The notes beneath the pieces were generated by a model, which was not told the DNA's origin, made no database searches, and saw nothing but the letters and a program-made list of their open reading frames with translations. A stretch of DNA of 64,000 nt from Vreelandella massiliensis (GTDB taxonomy: Bacteria; Pseudomonadota; Gammaproteobacteria; Pseudomonadales; Halomonadaceae), in NCBI RefSeq assembly GCF_900155385.1, contig NZ_LT699745.1, positions 1,643,561 through 1,707,560 of the forward strand. The letters run 5' to 3'. Position 1 is the first letter of the stretch; the number at the start of each line of letters is the position of its first letter. Made by a program: the position numbers and the translations under genes. Shown piece by piece: positions 1 to 8,560 of this stretch.

Positions 1-309
1 TTTATGGGCATACACTTCTGGATCACTCTTTCGTGTTCCAAATTCATAAAAATTGTTATAAGAGGTCGCATCGCCGTAATCGGTGATCTCTTCATCGCCG
101 GCAAAATCCTCACGCGGCATATCCTCCGTTAACTGTTTCTTGAAGGCTTCAGACCAGGCTTCTGCTTTGGCAGGCATGAGCAACCCTGAAGGTAGCATCG
201 ATGCAGCTCCAAGCGCCGCTCCTTGACGAAGAAAGCGTCTGCGTTTTTCAAAGAGCCTTTTGGGCGTTACTTCTGATTCGGAAATAGCAGGATAGCGGTA
301 ACGAGACAT
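1..309 (-). CDS. msrP: MsrP, protein-methionine-sulfoxide reductase catalytic subunit (partial, N-terminus)
   Basis: The first 103 codons of a minus-strand gene that runs off the left edge; the ATG is at 309. MsrP (YedY) is a periplasmic molybdopterin enzyme that reduces methionine sulfoxide in envelope proteins, using electrons from the membrane haem protein MsrQ. The translation shows the family's leader, a short N-terminal stretch then KRRRFLRQG (a twin-arginine-like motif) and a hydrophobic Ala-rich segment. It is followed by the typical TSYNNFYEFGT motif near residues 83-93, which belongs to the molybdopterin-binding start of the mature protein. The catalytic Cys lies beyond the window, and msrQ would be expected just downstream. 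The gene is divergent from the cytochrome c peroxidase. It needs the Moco pathway, part of which is encoded at 37.4-39.3 kb. Confidence 0.9.
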   Translation of the reverse strand, partial: MSRYRYPAISESEVTPKRLFEKRRRFLRQGAALGAASMLPSGLLMPAKAEAWSEAFKKQLTEDMPREDFAGDEEITDYGDATSYNNFYEFGTRKSDPEVYAHK

Positions 310-557
310 TTCACTCGGCTCCTCTGATAAAGCTTTTCGATACCCGTGAGCTATATTTTTTATCTAGACGATAACGCTAGCACGTTAAACTCGTTTGCGA
401 TAAGGCAAAAACTGATACAGCTCAATGTAGGCACTTATCCGACTAATTCACTAGGTTGATTTTTATCGTCTCTTCAACCTTACTAGTTAAGTAGAGCTAC
501 GCTACATACCACCCTCCGCGCGAGAGGGGCCGTGAATAGCAAGAAAGGGGACGTTTT

Positions 558-1556
558 ATGAAAAAGCACCATGCCGTCAAAAAAATATTGCCAGCTCTAA
601 TAGCAAGTTCTGCCCTCTTACCAGCGGGTGTCGCCATTGCTGAAGATGGCCTTGAGGATTACCGCGCTCGTTTCGAGCCACTGCCCTATTTCCCCCCTAT
701 GCCTGCGGATAACTCCTTGAGCCCTGAAAAGGTTGAGCTCGGCAACATGCTCTTTTTCGAGCCAAGGATTTCCTCCAGTGGCGTTATCAGCTGTGCAACT
801 TGCCATAACCCTGCATTAGGCTGGTCAGACCGTATTCCCCGTGCCACAGGACACGATGGCCAAGTCGGTGAACGTAATACGCCGACCGTTCTGAACAGTG
901 GCTTTTTGGAAGCTCAATTCTGGGATGGTCGCGCACCCGATCTAGAAGCCCAGGCCCTCGGCCCCATTGAAGCAGGCGTCGAAATGGCAATGGATCTAGA
1001 AGATGCGCTTGAGCGATTAAATGAATTTGACCTCTATCAGCGCAAGTTTGAGGAGGCATTCCCTGGGGAGGAAAATCCCATTAATGCCGATAACCTCGCA
1101 CAGTCGCTTGCCTCATTCCAGCGGACACTGAATACGCCGCACTCACCGTTTGATCGCTACTTGCGTGGTGACATGGAGGCGATCAGTGACGAGGCGAAAG
1201 ATGGCATGGTCGCTTTTGTTGATAATGGCTGCGTTGCTTGCCACCGCGGCCCAGCCCTGACGGATAGCCAATTCCACGCTATTCAAGTCCCCGGCTCAAC
1301 GGACCTAGGTCGCTACACCGTTACCGAAGAAGAAAGCGATAAGTATCGCTTCAGGACGCCAACGCTACGCAATGTTGCCGTCACTTATCCCTACATGAAT
1401 AACGGTGCCACTGAGACATTGGAAGAAGCCATATCCATCATGGGTGAAGAAATGCTGGGTCGTGAACTTGAAGAAGGAACTATCAACGACATCACTGCCT
1501 TCTTGCATACATTAACAGGTGAGATGCCAGATTTTGATGTACCCGCCCTTCCCTAA
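558..1556 (+). CDS. Di-heme cytochrome c peroxidase (CcpA/MauG family)
   Basis: A 332-residue periplasmic di-heme peroxidase that reduces H2O2 with electrons from small c-type cytochromes. A signal peptide covers about residues 1-28 (KK-rich start, hydrophobic core, cleavage near AIA-ED). Two c-type haem motifs are visible, CATCH at 79-83 and CVACH at 225-229. The FEPRISSSGVISCATCHNP context and the later YPYMNNGA segment, which carries a candidate Met ligand, match the CCP/MauG family. The length is normal. The start is supported by the purine-rich AAAGGGGACG just upstream. It is transcribed divergently from msrP, so both neighbours deal with oxidative damage in the periplasm. A tandem repeat and a terminator follow it. 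MauG-type maturation enzymes share this fold, so peroxidase activity is inferred from the family. Confidence 0.9.
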   Translation: MKKHHAVKKILPALIASSALLPAGVAIAEDGLEDYRARFEPLPYFPPMPADNSLSPEKVELGNMLFFEPRISSSGVISCATCHNPALGWSDRIPRATGHDGQVGERNTPTVLNSGFLEAQFWDGRAPDLEAQALGPIEAGVEMAMDLEDALERLNEFDLYQRKFEEAFPGEENPINADNLAQSLASFQRTLNTPHSPFDRYLRGDMEAISDEAKDGMVAFVDNGCVACHRGPALTDSQFHAIQVPGSTDLGRYTVTEEESDKYRFRTPTLRNVAVTYPYMNNGATETLEEAISIMGEEMLGRELEEGTINDITAFLHTLTGEMPDFDVPALP

Positions 1557-1571
1557 CGAGCCATAAACCAC

Positions 1572-1627
1572 GCTTTTGAACACAAGCTTTTGAACACAAG
1601 CTTTTGAACACAAGCTTTTGAACAACA
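1572..1627. repeat. Four tandem copies of a 14-bp unit
   Basis: The unit GCTTTTGAACACAA occurs at 1572-1585, 1586-1599 and 1600-1613, with a fourth near-copy at 1614-1627 that diverges at its end. It lies between the peroxidase stop codon and the terminator hairpin, so it is in the 3' untranslated region of the mRNA. Each unit contains AAGCTT at the junction. No function is evident; slipped-strand copy-number variation is the likely origin. Confidence 0.9.
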
Positions 1628-1630
1628 ATA

Positions 1631-1659
1631 GGCCAGCTAGTCATAGCTGGCCTACTTTT
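1631..1659 (+). terminator. Rho-independent terminator of the peroxidase gene
   Basis: A perfect 9-bp stem, GGCCAGCTA (1631-1639) and TAGCTGGCC (1644-1652), with loop GTCA, is followed by TACTTTTTT. It ends the plus-strand transcript just before the convergent antiporter gene. Confidence 0.9.
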
Positions 1660-1679
1660 TTGCCTCTAAAAAGCAGGCA

Positions 1680-2654
1680 TCAAGCGCCTATAACCAGCGA
1701 CACCATGTACGCCGTGTAGGCAACAAAAAGAATGAGTAATACCCCCCCCTCTAACCGGTTAATACGCCGGGGGCGCCCACGCCAAGAAAAGGCAAACAGA
1801 ACCATTAATAGTGTCATCACGGTCATCACCACCCAATCACGAGATAAAACCTCGCTACCAGTCTGAATCGGGGTAATAACACCCGCCAGCCCCACGACGC
1901 CCAGTGTATTAAATAAATTGGAGCCAACAACGTTGCCTAGCACCATGTCGTGCTCTTTGCGTCTTAACGCGCTAATGGACGAGGCAAGCTCTGGCAGCGA
2001 GGTGCCAATGGCCACTACGGTAAGACCAATAATAAGTTCACTGACGCCGAAAGCCAGGGCAATTTCAACCGCCCCCCACACCAGAAACCTGGAACTCGCC
2101 ACCAGGAGCGCAAGACCTACCAGCGTCCATGCTATCGCTTTGCCGCGTGACATAGGATGACTTTCTAACGTAGCGGCAACTTCCTCCACCAGAGCATCAT
2201 TTTGTTCACCGCGTGACTTCACTATGCTGATGGTCATAAAGGCCAAAAGCACCAACAGCAAAATAACGGCCTCCCACCGCGCTACAAACCCATCCCACAA
2301 CATCAGGCCTGTGAGCAGCGTAACGGCAAAAAGCACCGGCATCTCTTTACGGATAACGCTAGAGTGCACCGCAAGCGGCGCCAACAGCGCAACAAACCCT
2401 AACACCAGACCAATATTGGCAATGTTGGAGCCATAGGCATTCCCCACCGCCAAACCCGGACTCCCTTGCCATGCGGCTAAAACAGAAACTGTCATTTCGG
2501 GTGCAGAAGTGCCGAAGCCAATCACCAACATACCAATAAGAAGCGGGGACAACCCTAACCAGCGCGAGGTCGCCGCCGCCCCCTCAATAAATTTTTCAGC
2601 GCTCCAAATGAGCAGTATCAATCCTCCAATGACGGAGAGTATGGGCAGCAACAT
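1680..2654 (-). CDS. Calcium/sodium antiporter (CaCA family, YrbG-like)
   Basis: A 324-residue inner-membrane cation/Ca2+ exchanger. The translation is almost entirely hydrophobic with about ten transmembrane segments in two inverted halves. Each half carries the alpha-repeat signature of the family: GFGTSAPEMTVSV with GNAYGSNIANIG near residues 47-82, and AIGTSLPELASSI with GNVVGSNLFNTLG near residues 215-250. The acidic residues in the PE pairs are the expected ion ligands. The length matches YrbG of E. coli (325 aa). Its physiological ions are not proven by sequence. It stands alone, convergent with the peroxidase and divergent from pqiA. Confidence 0.92.
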   Translation of the reverse strand: MLLPILSVIGGLILLIWSAEKFIEGAAATSRWLGLSPLLIGMLVIGFGTSAPEMTVSVLAAWQGSPGLAVGNAYGSNIANIGLVLGFVALLAPLAVHSSVIRKEMPVLFAVTLLTGLMLWDGFVARWEAVILLLVLLAFMTISIVKSRGEQNDALVEEVAATLESHPMSRGKAIAWTLVGLALLVASSRFLVWGAVEIALAFGVSELIIGLTVVAIGTSLPELASSISALRRKEHDMVLGNVVGSNLFNTLGVVGLAGVITPIQTGSEVLSRDWVVMTVMTLLMVLFAFSWRGRPRRINRLEGGVLLILFVAYTAYMVSLVIGA

Positions 2655-2799
2655 GTTATTTCCTTAAGTGGCAGCAAGCACAATGACGCGAGCATCCTTG
2701 TGCAAGCGCGCATTTGGGTCAAGTGCTTCATGCTGTTTTTACTTAGGCTTGACTCACCTGTGTAGGGCGTCATATTAGCAGCATGCATGGCAAAAACTG

Positions 2800-4221
2800 A
2801 TGAGGCGCTCATTGCGTAACATACCTCCGGATACTTCACGCTTCCCTGAAAAATACGCCGCTATTTTTCGTGCCGTGCCTGATCGATTGGCAAAACAGCG
2901 GTTATTGACACCGCCTATCTCGGACGTTGACCACGCACCGCCTGAAGCACGCACTCAGCGCCGACGCCTAAGAGCCTGCCATGAATGCGACTGGGTCAGT
3001 GCACTCCCCCCTCTCAAGCCCGGTGAAAAGGCCAACTGTCCACGTTGTGGCTATACGCTGGTAAGGCGTCATCGCTATCCAGCGCAACGCAGTATGGCGC
3101 TGGCGATTACCGCTCTGATAGCACTAATCGCCGCTATTTCTTTTCCGTTTGTGAGCTTTAATGTTAGTGGCGTAAGCAACCGCATTGAGTTAACACAAAC
3201 AGCCACCACGCTGATTGGCTTTGACCAGCCGCTCGTTGCCATTGCCGTTATCATGACCATTGTAGTGCTACCTGCCGTTTACTTAATGGGCGTGATATGG
3301 CTTCAATTTGGCTTACTGAGAGACAGCCCCTTGCCATTTAGTCGCGACATCGCACGTTCGTTATCCCACTTAGCACCGTGGCTGATGGCCGATGTATTCA
3401 TTATTGGTGCGCTGGTTAGCCTTATTAAAATCGCCAGCATGGCCCAGGTAGAGCTTGGCGTTTCTTTTTGGGCTTTCTGTGCATTTGCGGTATTACTCAT
3501 TGCCACCACCCAGTCGCTTGATGCCGACTGGATGTGGTTTTCACTCGATGATGGTGAGCCACTCGCTCCAAAAGGCACACGTACAGCAACCACTGCGGCT
3601 GCGCAAAATTTGGCCGGATGCCACACGTGCGGCTTGATCAACCCAATGCCTGCGCAAGCCAAAAAAGCACGCTGCATACGCTGTCATGAACCCCTCCACA
3701 ACCGCATACCCCATAGCTTGCAGCGAACATGGGCTCTCATTATCGCCGCGACGGTCATGTATATTCCTGCTAACCTTTACCCCATAATGATCACCACGAG
3801 CCTTGGCGACTCCTCTCCCTCTACGATTATTGGCGGTGTGGTTGAGCTCGCTCAGATGGGCTCATGGCCAATTGCGGCCGTGATTTTTATCGCGAGCGTG
3901 ATCGTTCCGGTCGGCAAACTGGTAGCCCTGGTGTGGCTTTGCCTAGTGGTGGCTCGCAGCAATGAAATTAACGCCCGCAAACGCACCGTTCTGTATCGCA
4001 TCACCGAATTCATCGGCCGCTGGTCGATGGTCGATGTTTTTGTTGTGGCCATTCTCGTCGCGTTGATACGCGCGGGCTCTCTGATGTCGATCACACCTGG
4101 CCCCGCAGCACTCGCTTTTGGCGCCGTAGTGGTTCTTACCATGCTGGCTGCCATGACGTTTGACCCACGACTTATTTGGGACACACCACCCCCGCGTTAC
4201 TCAGGAAATGTTGATGACTAA
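2800..4221 (+). CDS. pqiA: PqiA, inner-membrane subunit of the Pqi lipid-transport system
   Basis: A 473-residue membrane protein made of two homologous PqiA domains, each with a zinc-ribbon-like CxxC pair followed by four transmembrane helices. The Cys motifs are CHEC...CPRC (first half, around residues 60-88) and CHTC...CIRC (second half, around 275-300). PqiA partners with the MCE protein PqiB and the lipoprotein PqiC to move lipids between the inner and outer membranes. The first ATG gives about 55 more N-terminal residues than E. coli PqiA, and no in-frame ATG lies closer to the first Cys motif. An alternative GTG start a few dozen codons in is possible. The end overlaps pqiB, so translation is probably coupled. 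Confidence 0.92.
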   Translation: MRRSLRNIPPDTSRFPEKYAAIFRAVPDRLAKQRLLTPPISDVDHAPPEARTQRRRLRACHECDWVSALPPLKPGEKANCPRCGYTLVRRHRYPAQRSMALAITALIALIAAISFPFVSFNVSGVSNRIELTQTATTLIGFDQPLVAIAVIMTIVVLPAVYLMGVIWLQFGLLRDSPLPFSRDIARSLSHLAPWLMADVFIIGALVSLIKIASMAQVELGVSFWAFCAFAVLLIATTQSLDADWMWFSLDDGEPLAPKGTRTATTAAAQNLAGCHTCGLINPMPAQAKKARCIRCHEPLHNRIPHSLQRTWALIIAATVMYIPANLYPIMITTSLGDSSPSTIIGGVVELAQMGSWPIAAVIFIASVIVPVGKLVALVWLCLVVARSNEINARKRTVLYRITEFIGRWSMVDVFVVAILVALIRAGSLMSITPGPAALAFGAVVVLTMLAAMTFDPRLIWDTPPPRYSGNVDD

Positions 4222-5893
4222 CGAGAACTCAACACAAAAGACCAAGGATGAGACGAACCTGCACCGCGCCAAACCCACGCCACAGGCGCGGCTGTCGCCC
4301 ATCTGGATCATTCCTCTCGTTGCTATTGTCATTGGCCTGTGGCTGGTCTACGACAACTACACAAGCCGCGGCACGCTAATCACCCTTACCACGGAAAACG
4401 CAGAAGGGATCGAGGCCGGTAAAACCCTGATTCGCAGCCGCAGTGTCGAGGTTGGCCGGGTAGAAAGCGTTCAGCTTTCAGACGACTTGTCTCATGCAGT
4501 CATCACCGCGCGTATTAATCAAAACGCCGAAGCCATGCTCAATGAAGAGAGCCGTTTCTGGGTCGTCAAACCACGTATTGGGCGCGAAGGCATTAGCGGC
4601 CTTAACACCGTTTTATCAGGCGCCTATATCCAGCTTGAGCCCGGCAACAGCAATCAACCCAAACGAGAATTTAATGTTAGCGATACACCGCCTGTCGCCT
4701 CCGCTGGCATGGCGGGATTACAACTTAGACTGGTCAGTCAACTAGGTAATTCGCTGAACGTTGGCGACCCTGTTGCGTATCAAGGCTATACCGTTGGTCG
4801 CGTGGAAGAGGCAAACTTCAACGCTAGAGAGCGCACCATGCACCATCAAATCTTTATCGAAGAGCCCTATGCCAAGTTGGTCACCGATAGCACACGCTTC
4901 TGGGTGTCTAGCGGCGTCGATTTTCAACTTGACGCCGACGGTGTGAGCGTCAATCTGGCCTCTCTTGAAACCCTGCTTGGCGGTGGAGCAACGTTTGGCG
5001 TCCCTGAAGACCTACCCATGGGGGAACCCGTGGATGCCAATACCCGCTTCAGTCTCTATGCCGATGAACAGAGCGCTCGGGAAGGCACCTTTAACCGCTA
5101 TTTGGAGTACGTACTATTAGTGGATGAATCCGTGCGTGGCTTGAGCAAAGGCGCACCGGTGGAGTTTCGTGGCGTACGCGTCGGAACGGTTGCCGCAGTA
5201 CCGTGGAATTTCACCGCGCCACAGCCCGATTCCCGGGCGCGTTTTGCTATTCCCGTGCTTATCCGTATTGAACCACAGCGTTTGGGTATCGAAAGCGCTG
5301 ATATTGATTTAGAGGAGTGGGATGAGCGTTTTCAGCGCATGTTCAACACTGGCCTTCGCGCCTCTCTAAAAAGCGGCAATTTGCTTACGGGCGCGCTATT
5401 TGTCGACCTTAACTTCCAGCGTGATCGCCAGGATGGGTACCAACAAGAGACATTTGCCGGCCACACCGTTTTCCCCACAGTGGCGGGAGATTTTGCGCAA
5501 ATCCAGGCACAAATCACTGCCTTGTTGGACAAACTTAACGGGCTTGAGGTTGAACCCCTGCTAGCGGGATTAAACCGAAATTTAGAGGCCTCGGAAGCCG
5601 TGCTAGAAGAAATAAACACGCTCTCGCAGTCTCTAAATCAGCTATTGACTGACCCCGATACGCAAGCCGTCAGTGGCAATATCAATACGACGCTGAACGC
5701 GTTACGCAAGACGCTAGAAGGTTTGTCGCCTAACTCGCCGGCTTATCAAGAGCTTATCTCTACTGCCGATCGAATAGACCGAGTGCTCCGGGATTTACAA
5801 CCGCTGACGCGAACACTGAATGAAAATCCGCGGGCACTTTTATTCGATAATATCGATACTCAAGACCCCATTCCTCGTGCACCCCGTGATTAA
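4214..5893 (+). CDS. pqiB: PqiB, periplasm-spanning MCE-domain protein
   Basis: About 560 residues, close to E. coli PqiB (546). A single N-terminal transmembrane helix (LSPIWIIPLVAIVIGLWLVY) anchors the protein. Three MCE domains follow, seen as repeated patterns of the type ENAEGIEAGKT, QLGNSLNVGDPVAYQG and VRGLSKGAPVEFRGVRVG. A C-terminal helical region (about residues 430-560, rich in Leu/Asn/Glu) fits the long coiled needle described for PqiB hexamers. I place the start at the ATG at 4214, because AGGA at 4203-4206 is well spaced for it and it overlaps the pqiA stop by a few bases; an ATG at 4208 is the alternative. It works with PqiA and PqiC in envelope lipid transport. Confidence 0.93.
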   Translation: MTNENSTQKTKDETNLHRAKPTPQARLSPIWIIPLVAIVIGLWLVYDNYTSRGTLITLTTENAEGIEAGKTLIRSRSVEVGRVESVQLSDDLSHAVITARINQNAEAMLNEESRFWVVKPRIGREGISGLNTVLSGAYIQLEPGNSNQPKREFNVSDTPPVASAGMAGLQLRLVSQLGNSLNVGDPVAYQGYTVGRVEEANFNARERTMHHQIFIEEPYAKLVTDSTRFWVSSGVDFQLDADGVSVNLASLETLLGGGATFGVPEDLPMGEPVDANTRFSLYADEQSAREGTFNRYLEYVLLVDESVRGLSKGAPVEFRGVRVGTVAAVPWNFTAPQPDSRARFAIPVLIRIEPQRLGIESADIDLEEWDERFQRMFNTGLRASLKSGNLLTGALFVDLNFQRDRQDGYQQETFAGHTVFPTVAGDFAQIQAQITALLDKLNGLEVEPLLAGLNRNLEASEAVLEEINTLSQSLNQLLTDPDTQAVSGNINTTLNALRKTLEGLSPNSPAYQELISTADRIDRVLRDLQPLTRTLNENPRALLFDNIDTQDPIPRAPRD

Positions 5894-5925
5894 GGCAAGC
5901 GTTCGAAAGGGCTAAGGAAATGAAG

Positions 5926-6546
5926 ATGGATAAGGAAAAAAAACCCCAAAGGACACAATGCACTCAACCGGCGTTACTGGCTCTACTTCTCAGCCTGTTG
6001 TTGAGTGCTTGTGCAGGCAGTGTTTCACCTTCTACACGTTATGTGCTTCCGAGCACACAGACGCCAAGCTCGCCTCAAACACCTAAGGCTGAGCTGATGA
6101 GTATTAGCGCGGTGCGTTTAGCGCACTATCTCGACGTTGAGGGTATTATCATGCAACTCGACGATATCGAAATGCGCGAAGCGCGCGAACACCAATGGGC
6201 AGAAGGCCTAAACCGCCAGTTAGCGCGCAACTTACGCGATGATCTTGCTGCTATATTGGACGAGGTACAGGTGGTCAGCAGTAATGCGGGGAGTGAAGAC
6301 GCTCTCACCTTACGGCTAGATGTCGATGAATTTCATGGCCGTTACGATGGCTACGCCGTAGTGAGCGGGCAATGGCAGTTGCGCGATGGACAAAATAAAT
6401 TATTGCACCTAGACCGCTTTCAAGTACAAACAGCGTTAGAAACCGACGGTTACCCCGCGCTTGTGAGAGCGCTTAGCCAAAGTTGGACGAGTGTCGCAGA
6501 CGACATTGCCAACACGCTGATCCAAAGAGGCTATGTACCCCAGTAG
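5926..6546 (+). CDS. pqiC: PqiC (YmbA), outer-membrane lipoprotein of the Pqi system
   Basis: A 206-residue lipoprotein with a positively charged start, a Leu-rich core and the lipobox LLSAC, so Cys near residue 29 is the lipidated residue. The rest matches the ABC-type transport auxiliary (PqiC/YmbA) family, including the conserved STRYVLP segment just after the lipid anchor. Position +2 after Cys is Ala, not Asp, which favours export to the outer membrane. AAGGA at 5914-5918 is correctly spaced for the ATG at 5926 and too close for the ATG at 5920, so I chose 5926. It lies 32 bases after pqiB and completes the operon. Confidence 0.92.
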   Translation: MDKEKKPQRTQCTQPALLALLLSLLLSACAGSVSPSTRYVLPSTQTPSSPQTPKAELMSISAVRLAHYLDVEGIIMQLDDIEMREAREHQWAEGLNRQLARNLRDDLAAILDEVQVVSSNAGSEDALTLRLDVDEFHGRYDGYAVVSGQWQLRDGQNKLLHLDRFQVQTALETDGYPALVRALSQSWTSVADDIANTLIQRGYVPQ

Positions 6547-6645
6547 CCTCTCGTAAAGCCCCATGCTGGCCCTGTAGGAATCATGCTTTCAGTGTTTCCA
6601 GCATGTTATGATGATAGGCGGTTTGAGACTGCCCTCCCCTTATAG

Positions 6646-6663
6646 ACGCTGAGAGCTCAGCGT
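6646..6663. repeat. 8-bp inverted repeat upstream of rhlE
   Basis: ACGCTGAG (6646-6653) and CTCAGCGT (6656-6663) are separated by two bases, 45 bases before the rhlE ATG. It could be a protein-binding site or a small hairpin in the 5' leader. There is no T tract, so it is not an intrinsic terminator. Confidence 0.5.
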
Positions 6664-6707
6664 TACCACTTCAATAGCGTAGCCACTTTTAGCTGCGCGG
6701 AGACACT

Positions 6708-7958
6708 ATGCACGCTTCTTCCGCTTTATCCTTTTCTGAGTTATCTCTCTCAGAAGACCTATTAAAAGCCGTGAAAGCCAAGGGCTATACCCACCCTAGC
6801 CCGATCCAATCTCAGGCAATTCCCATTATTCTTGAAGGCCGCGATTTGCTCGCCAGTGCACAAACCGGCACCGGCAAAACGGCGGGGTTCACACTACCGC
6901 TGCTACAACGCCTCAGCCAGACGCCCAAACGTCGGAAACATGCCATTCGCGCGTTGGTGCTGACACCAACGCGCGAACTCGCCGCGCAAGTGGCCAAAAG
7001 TGTCCAAGATTACGGGCGTTACTTACCCCTGACATCGCTGGTAATTTTCGGTGGCGTCGGTCAACAACCCCAAGTCGACGCCCTGAAGCAAGGCGTTGAT
7101 GTGTTAATTGCTACGCCAGGACGCCTGCTTGACCTGCATCAGCAGGGGCACGTTGATCTCTCGCAAATTGAGACGCTGATATTGGATGAAGCCGATCGCA
7201 TGCTCGACATGGGCTTTATCCACGACATTAAGCGCTTGCTACGCTTGTTACCCAAACAGCGTCAGAATCTGCTTTTTTCGGCGACATTCTCCAATGAAAT
7301 CCAAACGCTGGCACAGCAGCTCCTCAACGACCCTGCCTTCATCGAAGTCGCACCACGCAACACCACGGCCGAAAGAGTCGAGCAGTCGGTGTATCGGGTT
7401 GACCGGGATAAAAAACGGGAATTACTCGCTCACCTCATTGAGAAGCATCGCTGGTTTCAAGTCCTGGTTTTTACGCGCACAAAACATGGCGCCAATCGCT
7501 TAGCAGAACAGCTTTCAAAGCAATCCATCCCCGCAATGGCCATCCATGGCAACAAAAGCCAAGGCGCGCGGACGCGGGCACTCGACTCTTTTAAAAGTGG
7601 CGACTTACAAGTTCTTGTCGCCACCGATATTGCCGCGCGCGGGCTCGACATCCATGATTTACCCCACGTGGTCAACTTTGATTTACCCAACGTCGCCGAA
7701 GATTACGTGCACCGCATTGGGCGCACAGGCCGTGCAGGCCGGGCTGGCGAGGCGGTATCGCTTGTATGCATTGATGAAAATAGCTTGCTGAAAAACATTG
7801 AGCGCCTAATCAAACAGCCACTCACGCATCATACCGAGCCTGGGTTTGAACCCGACCCTAACGCAACGCCACAGCCCATTGAGAACGGCCGCAGGCAGCA
7901 GCGCGCCCCGCGGCAACGCAAGCCGAACACGCAACCCAAAAGGCGTACAGGACGCTAG
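6708..7958 (+). CDS. rhlE: RhlE-type DEAD-box ATP-dependent RNA helicase
   Basis: A 416-residue helicase that unwinds short RNA duplexes with ATP and acts in ribosome assembly and RNA turnover. The full motif set is visible: Q motif with [12 protein letters not shown]...PSPIQ near 10-35, motif I AQTGTGKT (51-58), Ia PTREL (87-91), Ib TPGR (136-139), II DEAD (160-163) in [19 protein letters not shown] near 192, and [13 protein letters not shown] near 335. A basic tail rich in Arg, Gln and Pro (about 375-416) is typical of the RhlE group and probably binds RNA. It is monocistronic, with an inverted repeat in its leader. The subgroup call rests on the tail and overall length. Confidence 0.9.
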   Translation: MHASSALSFSELSLSEDLLKAVKAKGYTHPSPIQSQAIPIILEGRDLLASAQTGTGKTAGFTLPLLQRLSQTPKRRKHAIRALVLTPTRELAAQVAKSVQDYGRYLPLTSLVIFGGVGQQPQVDALKQGVDVLIATPGRLLDLHQQGHVDLSQIETLILDEADRMLDMGFIHDIKRLLRLLPKQRQNLLFSATFSNEIQTLAQQLLNDPAFIEVAPRNTTAERVEQSVYRVDRDKKRELLAHLIEKHRWFQVLVFTRTKHGANRLAEQLSKQSIPAMAIHGNKSQGARTRALDSFKSGDLQVLVATDIAARGLDIHDLPHVVNFDLPNVAEDYVHRIGRTGRAGRAGEAVSLVCIDENSLLKNIERLIKQPLTHHTEPGFEPDPNATPQPIENGRRQQRAPRQRKPNTQPKRRTGR

Positions 7959-8000
7959 CCTTGTGGCTAGCCCTTGTATAAGGAATATGCGATGGTGTCG

Positions 8001-8028
8001 TTTACATTCCTTTTAATAATGCTATATC
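8001..8028 (+). promoter_or_regulatory. Candidate sigma70 promoter for the 8048 gene
   Basis: TTTACA (8001-8006), a 16-base spacer, then TATATC (8023-8028), ending 19 bases before the ATG at 8048. The short distance implies a very short 5' leader with GGAG at 8037-8040 as ribosome binding site. Moderate match only. Confidence 0.4.
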
Positions 8029-8047
8029 ACCACAGTGGGAGTGAATA

Positions 8048-8551
8048 ATGGCGTCGTCTCAACTCATGGCGGAGTATCGCCGCTGGCTCACGTTTCAACG
8101 CCAGGAGCAGCTAAGCCGCGAACACCAGGGCATTGAGCAGCGCGTAGCGCAGGCAAGAGTTAGCGCAGCACAAGTCGCCCAAGCCTATCGCAGCATGGCC
8201 GAAAAAGCCGCCACCGAGGGCGCCTGCTACCGCACACTATTTCTACGAAGTCTCGACAACCAAGACTCGCTGGTGTGCGAGGGCTGGCTCTTTATCAGGC
8301 GCATGTTAAGCGAAGGGAGTCAAACGCGTGTGCGCGCCACGCTTTTAGAGACGTTTACGCTCGAAGACGGCATTATGCAGCCCGGTGATAAGCCGGCAAG
8401 AAAAGTGACGTTGGAAATTTATGATCGCTTGCAAATGGGGAAAGGCATGCGTACCAGCCCAAGGGTTGACGCTGGCGAAGCGGCTGAAGGCTATCACTTC
8501 CTCACGCTAATGGATGCTGTGCGGGGCGACTTACGCCCGCACATGAAATAG
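8048..8551 (+). CDS. Uncharacterised conserved-looking protein, 167 aa
   Basis: I do not recognise this family. The reading frame starts with ATG after GGAG (8037-8040) and has codon use like its neighbours, so it is a credible gene. The first 55 residues are strongly helical and rich in Gln, Glu, Arg and Ala, with heptad-like spacing that suggests a coiled coil. The remainder (from about CYRTLFLRSLDN) looks like a mixed alpha/beta domain. It has no signal peptide, membrane segment or Cys-pair motif, so a soluble cytoplasmic protein is most likely. It ends nine bases before the MFS transporter, which suggests cotranscription, but that gives no clear functional hint. Confidence 0.75.
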   Translation: MASSQLMAEYRRWLTFQRQEQLSREHQGIEQRVAQARVSAAQVAQAYRSMAEKAATEGACYRTLFLRSLDNQDSLVCEGWLFIRRMLSEGSQTRVRATLLETFTLEDGIMQPGDKPARKVTLEIYDRLQMGKGMRTSPRVDAGEAAEGYHFLTLMDAVRGDLRPHMK

Positions 8552-8560
8552 CCGGCGCCT

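Noticed and set aside
3303-3677. 124-residue open frame antisense to pqiA
   Set aside because: It lies inside a well-supported gene, and its Ser/Ala-rich translation matches no family.
6562-6605. CATGCTGG...CCAGCATG inverted repeat after pqiC
   Set aside because: The loop is about 28 bases and there is no T tract; too weak to call a terminator.
7954-7971. GCTAGCC/GGCTAGC hairpin at the rhlE stop codon
   Set aside because: No T tract follows it, so it is not a convincing intrinsic terminator. It may be a minor RNA structure.
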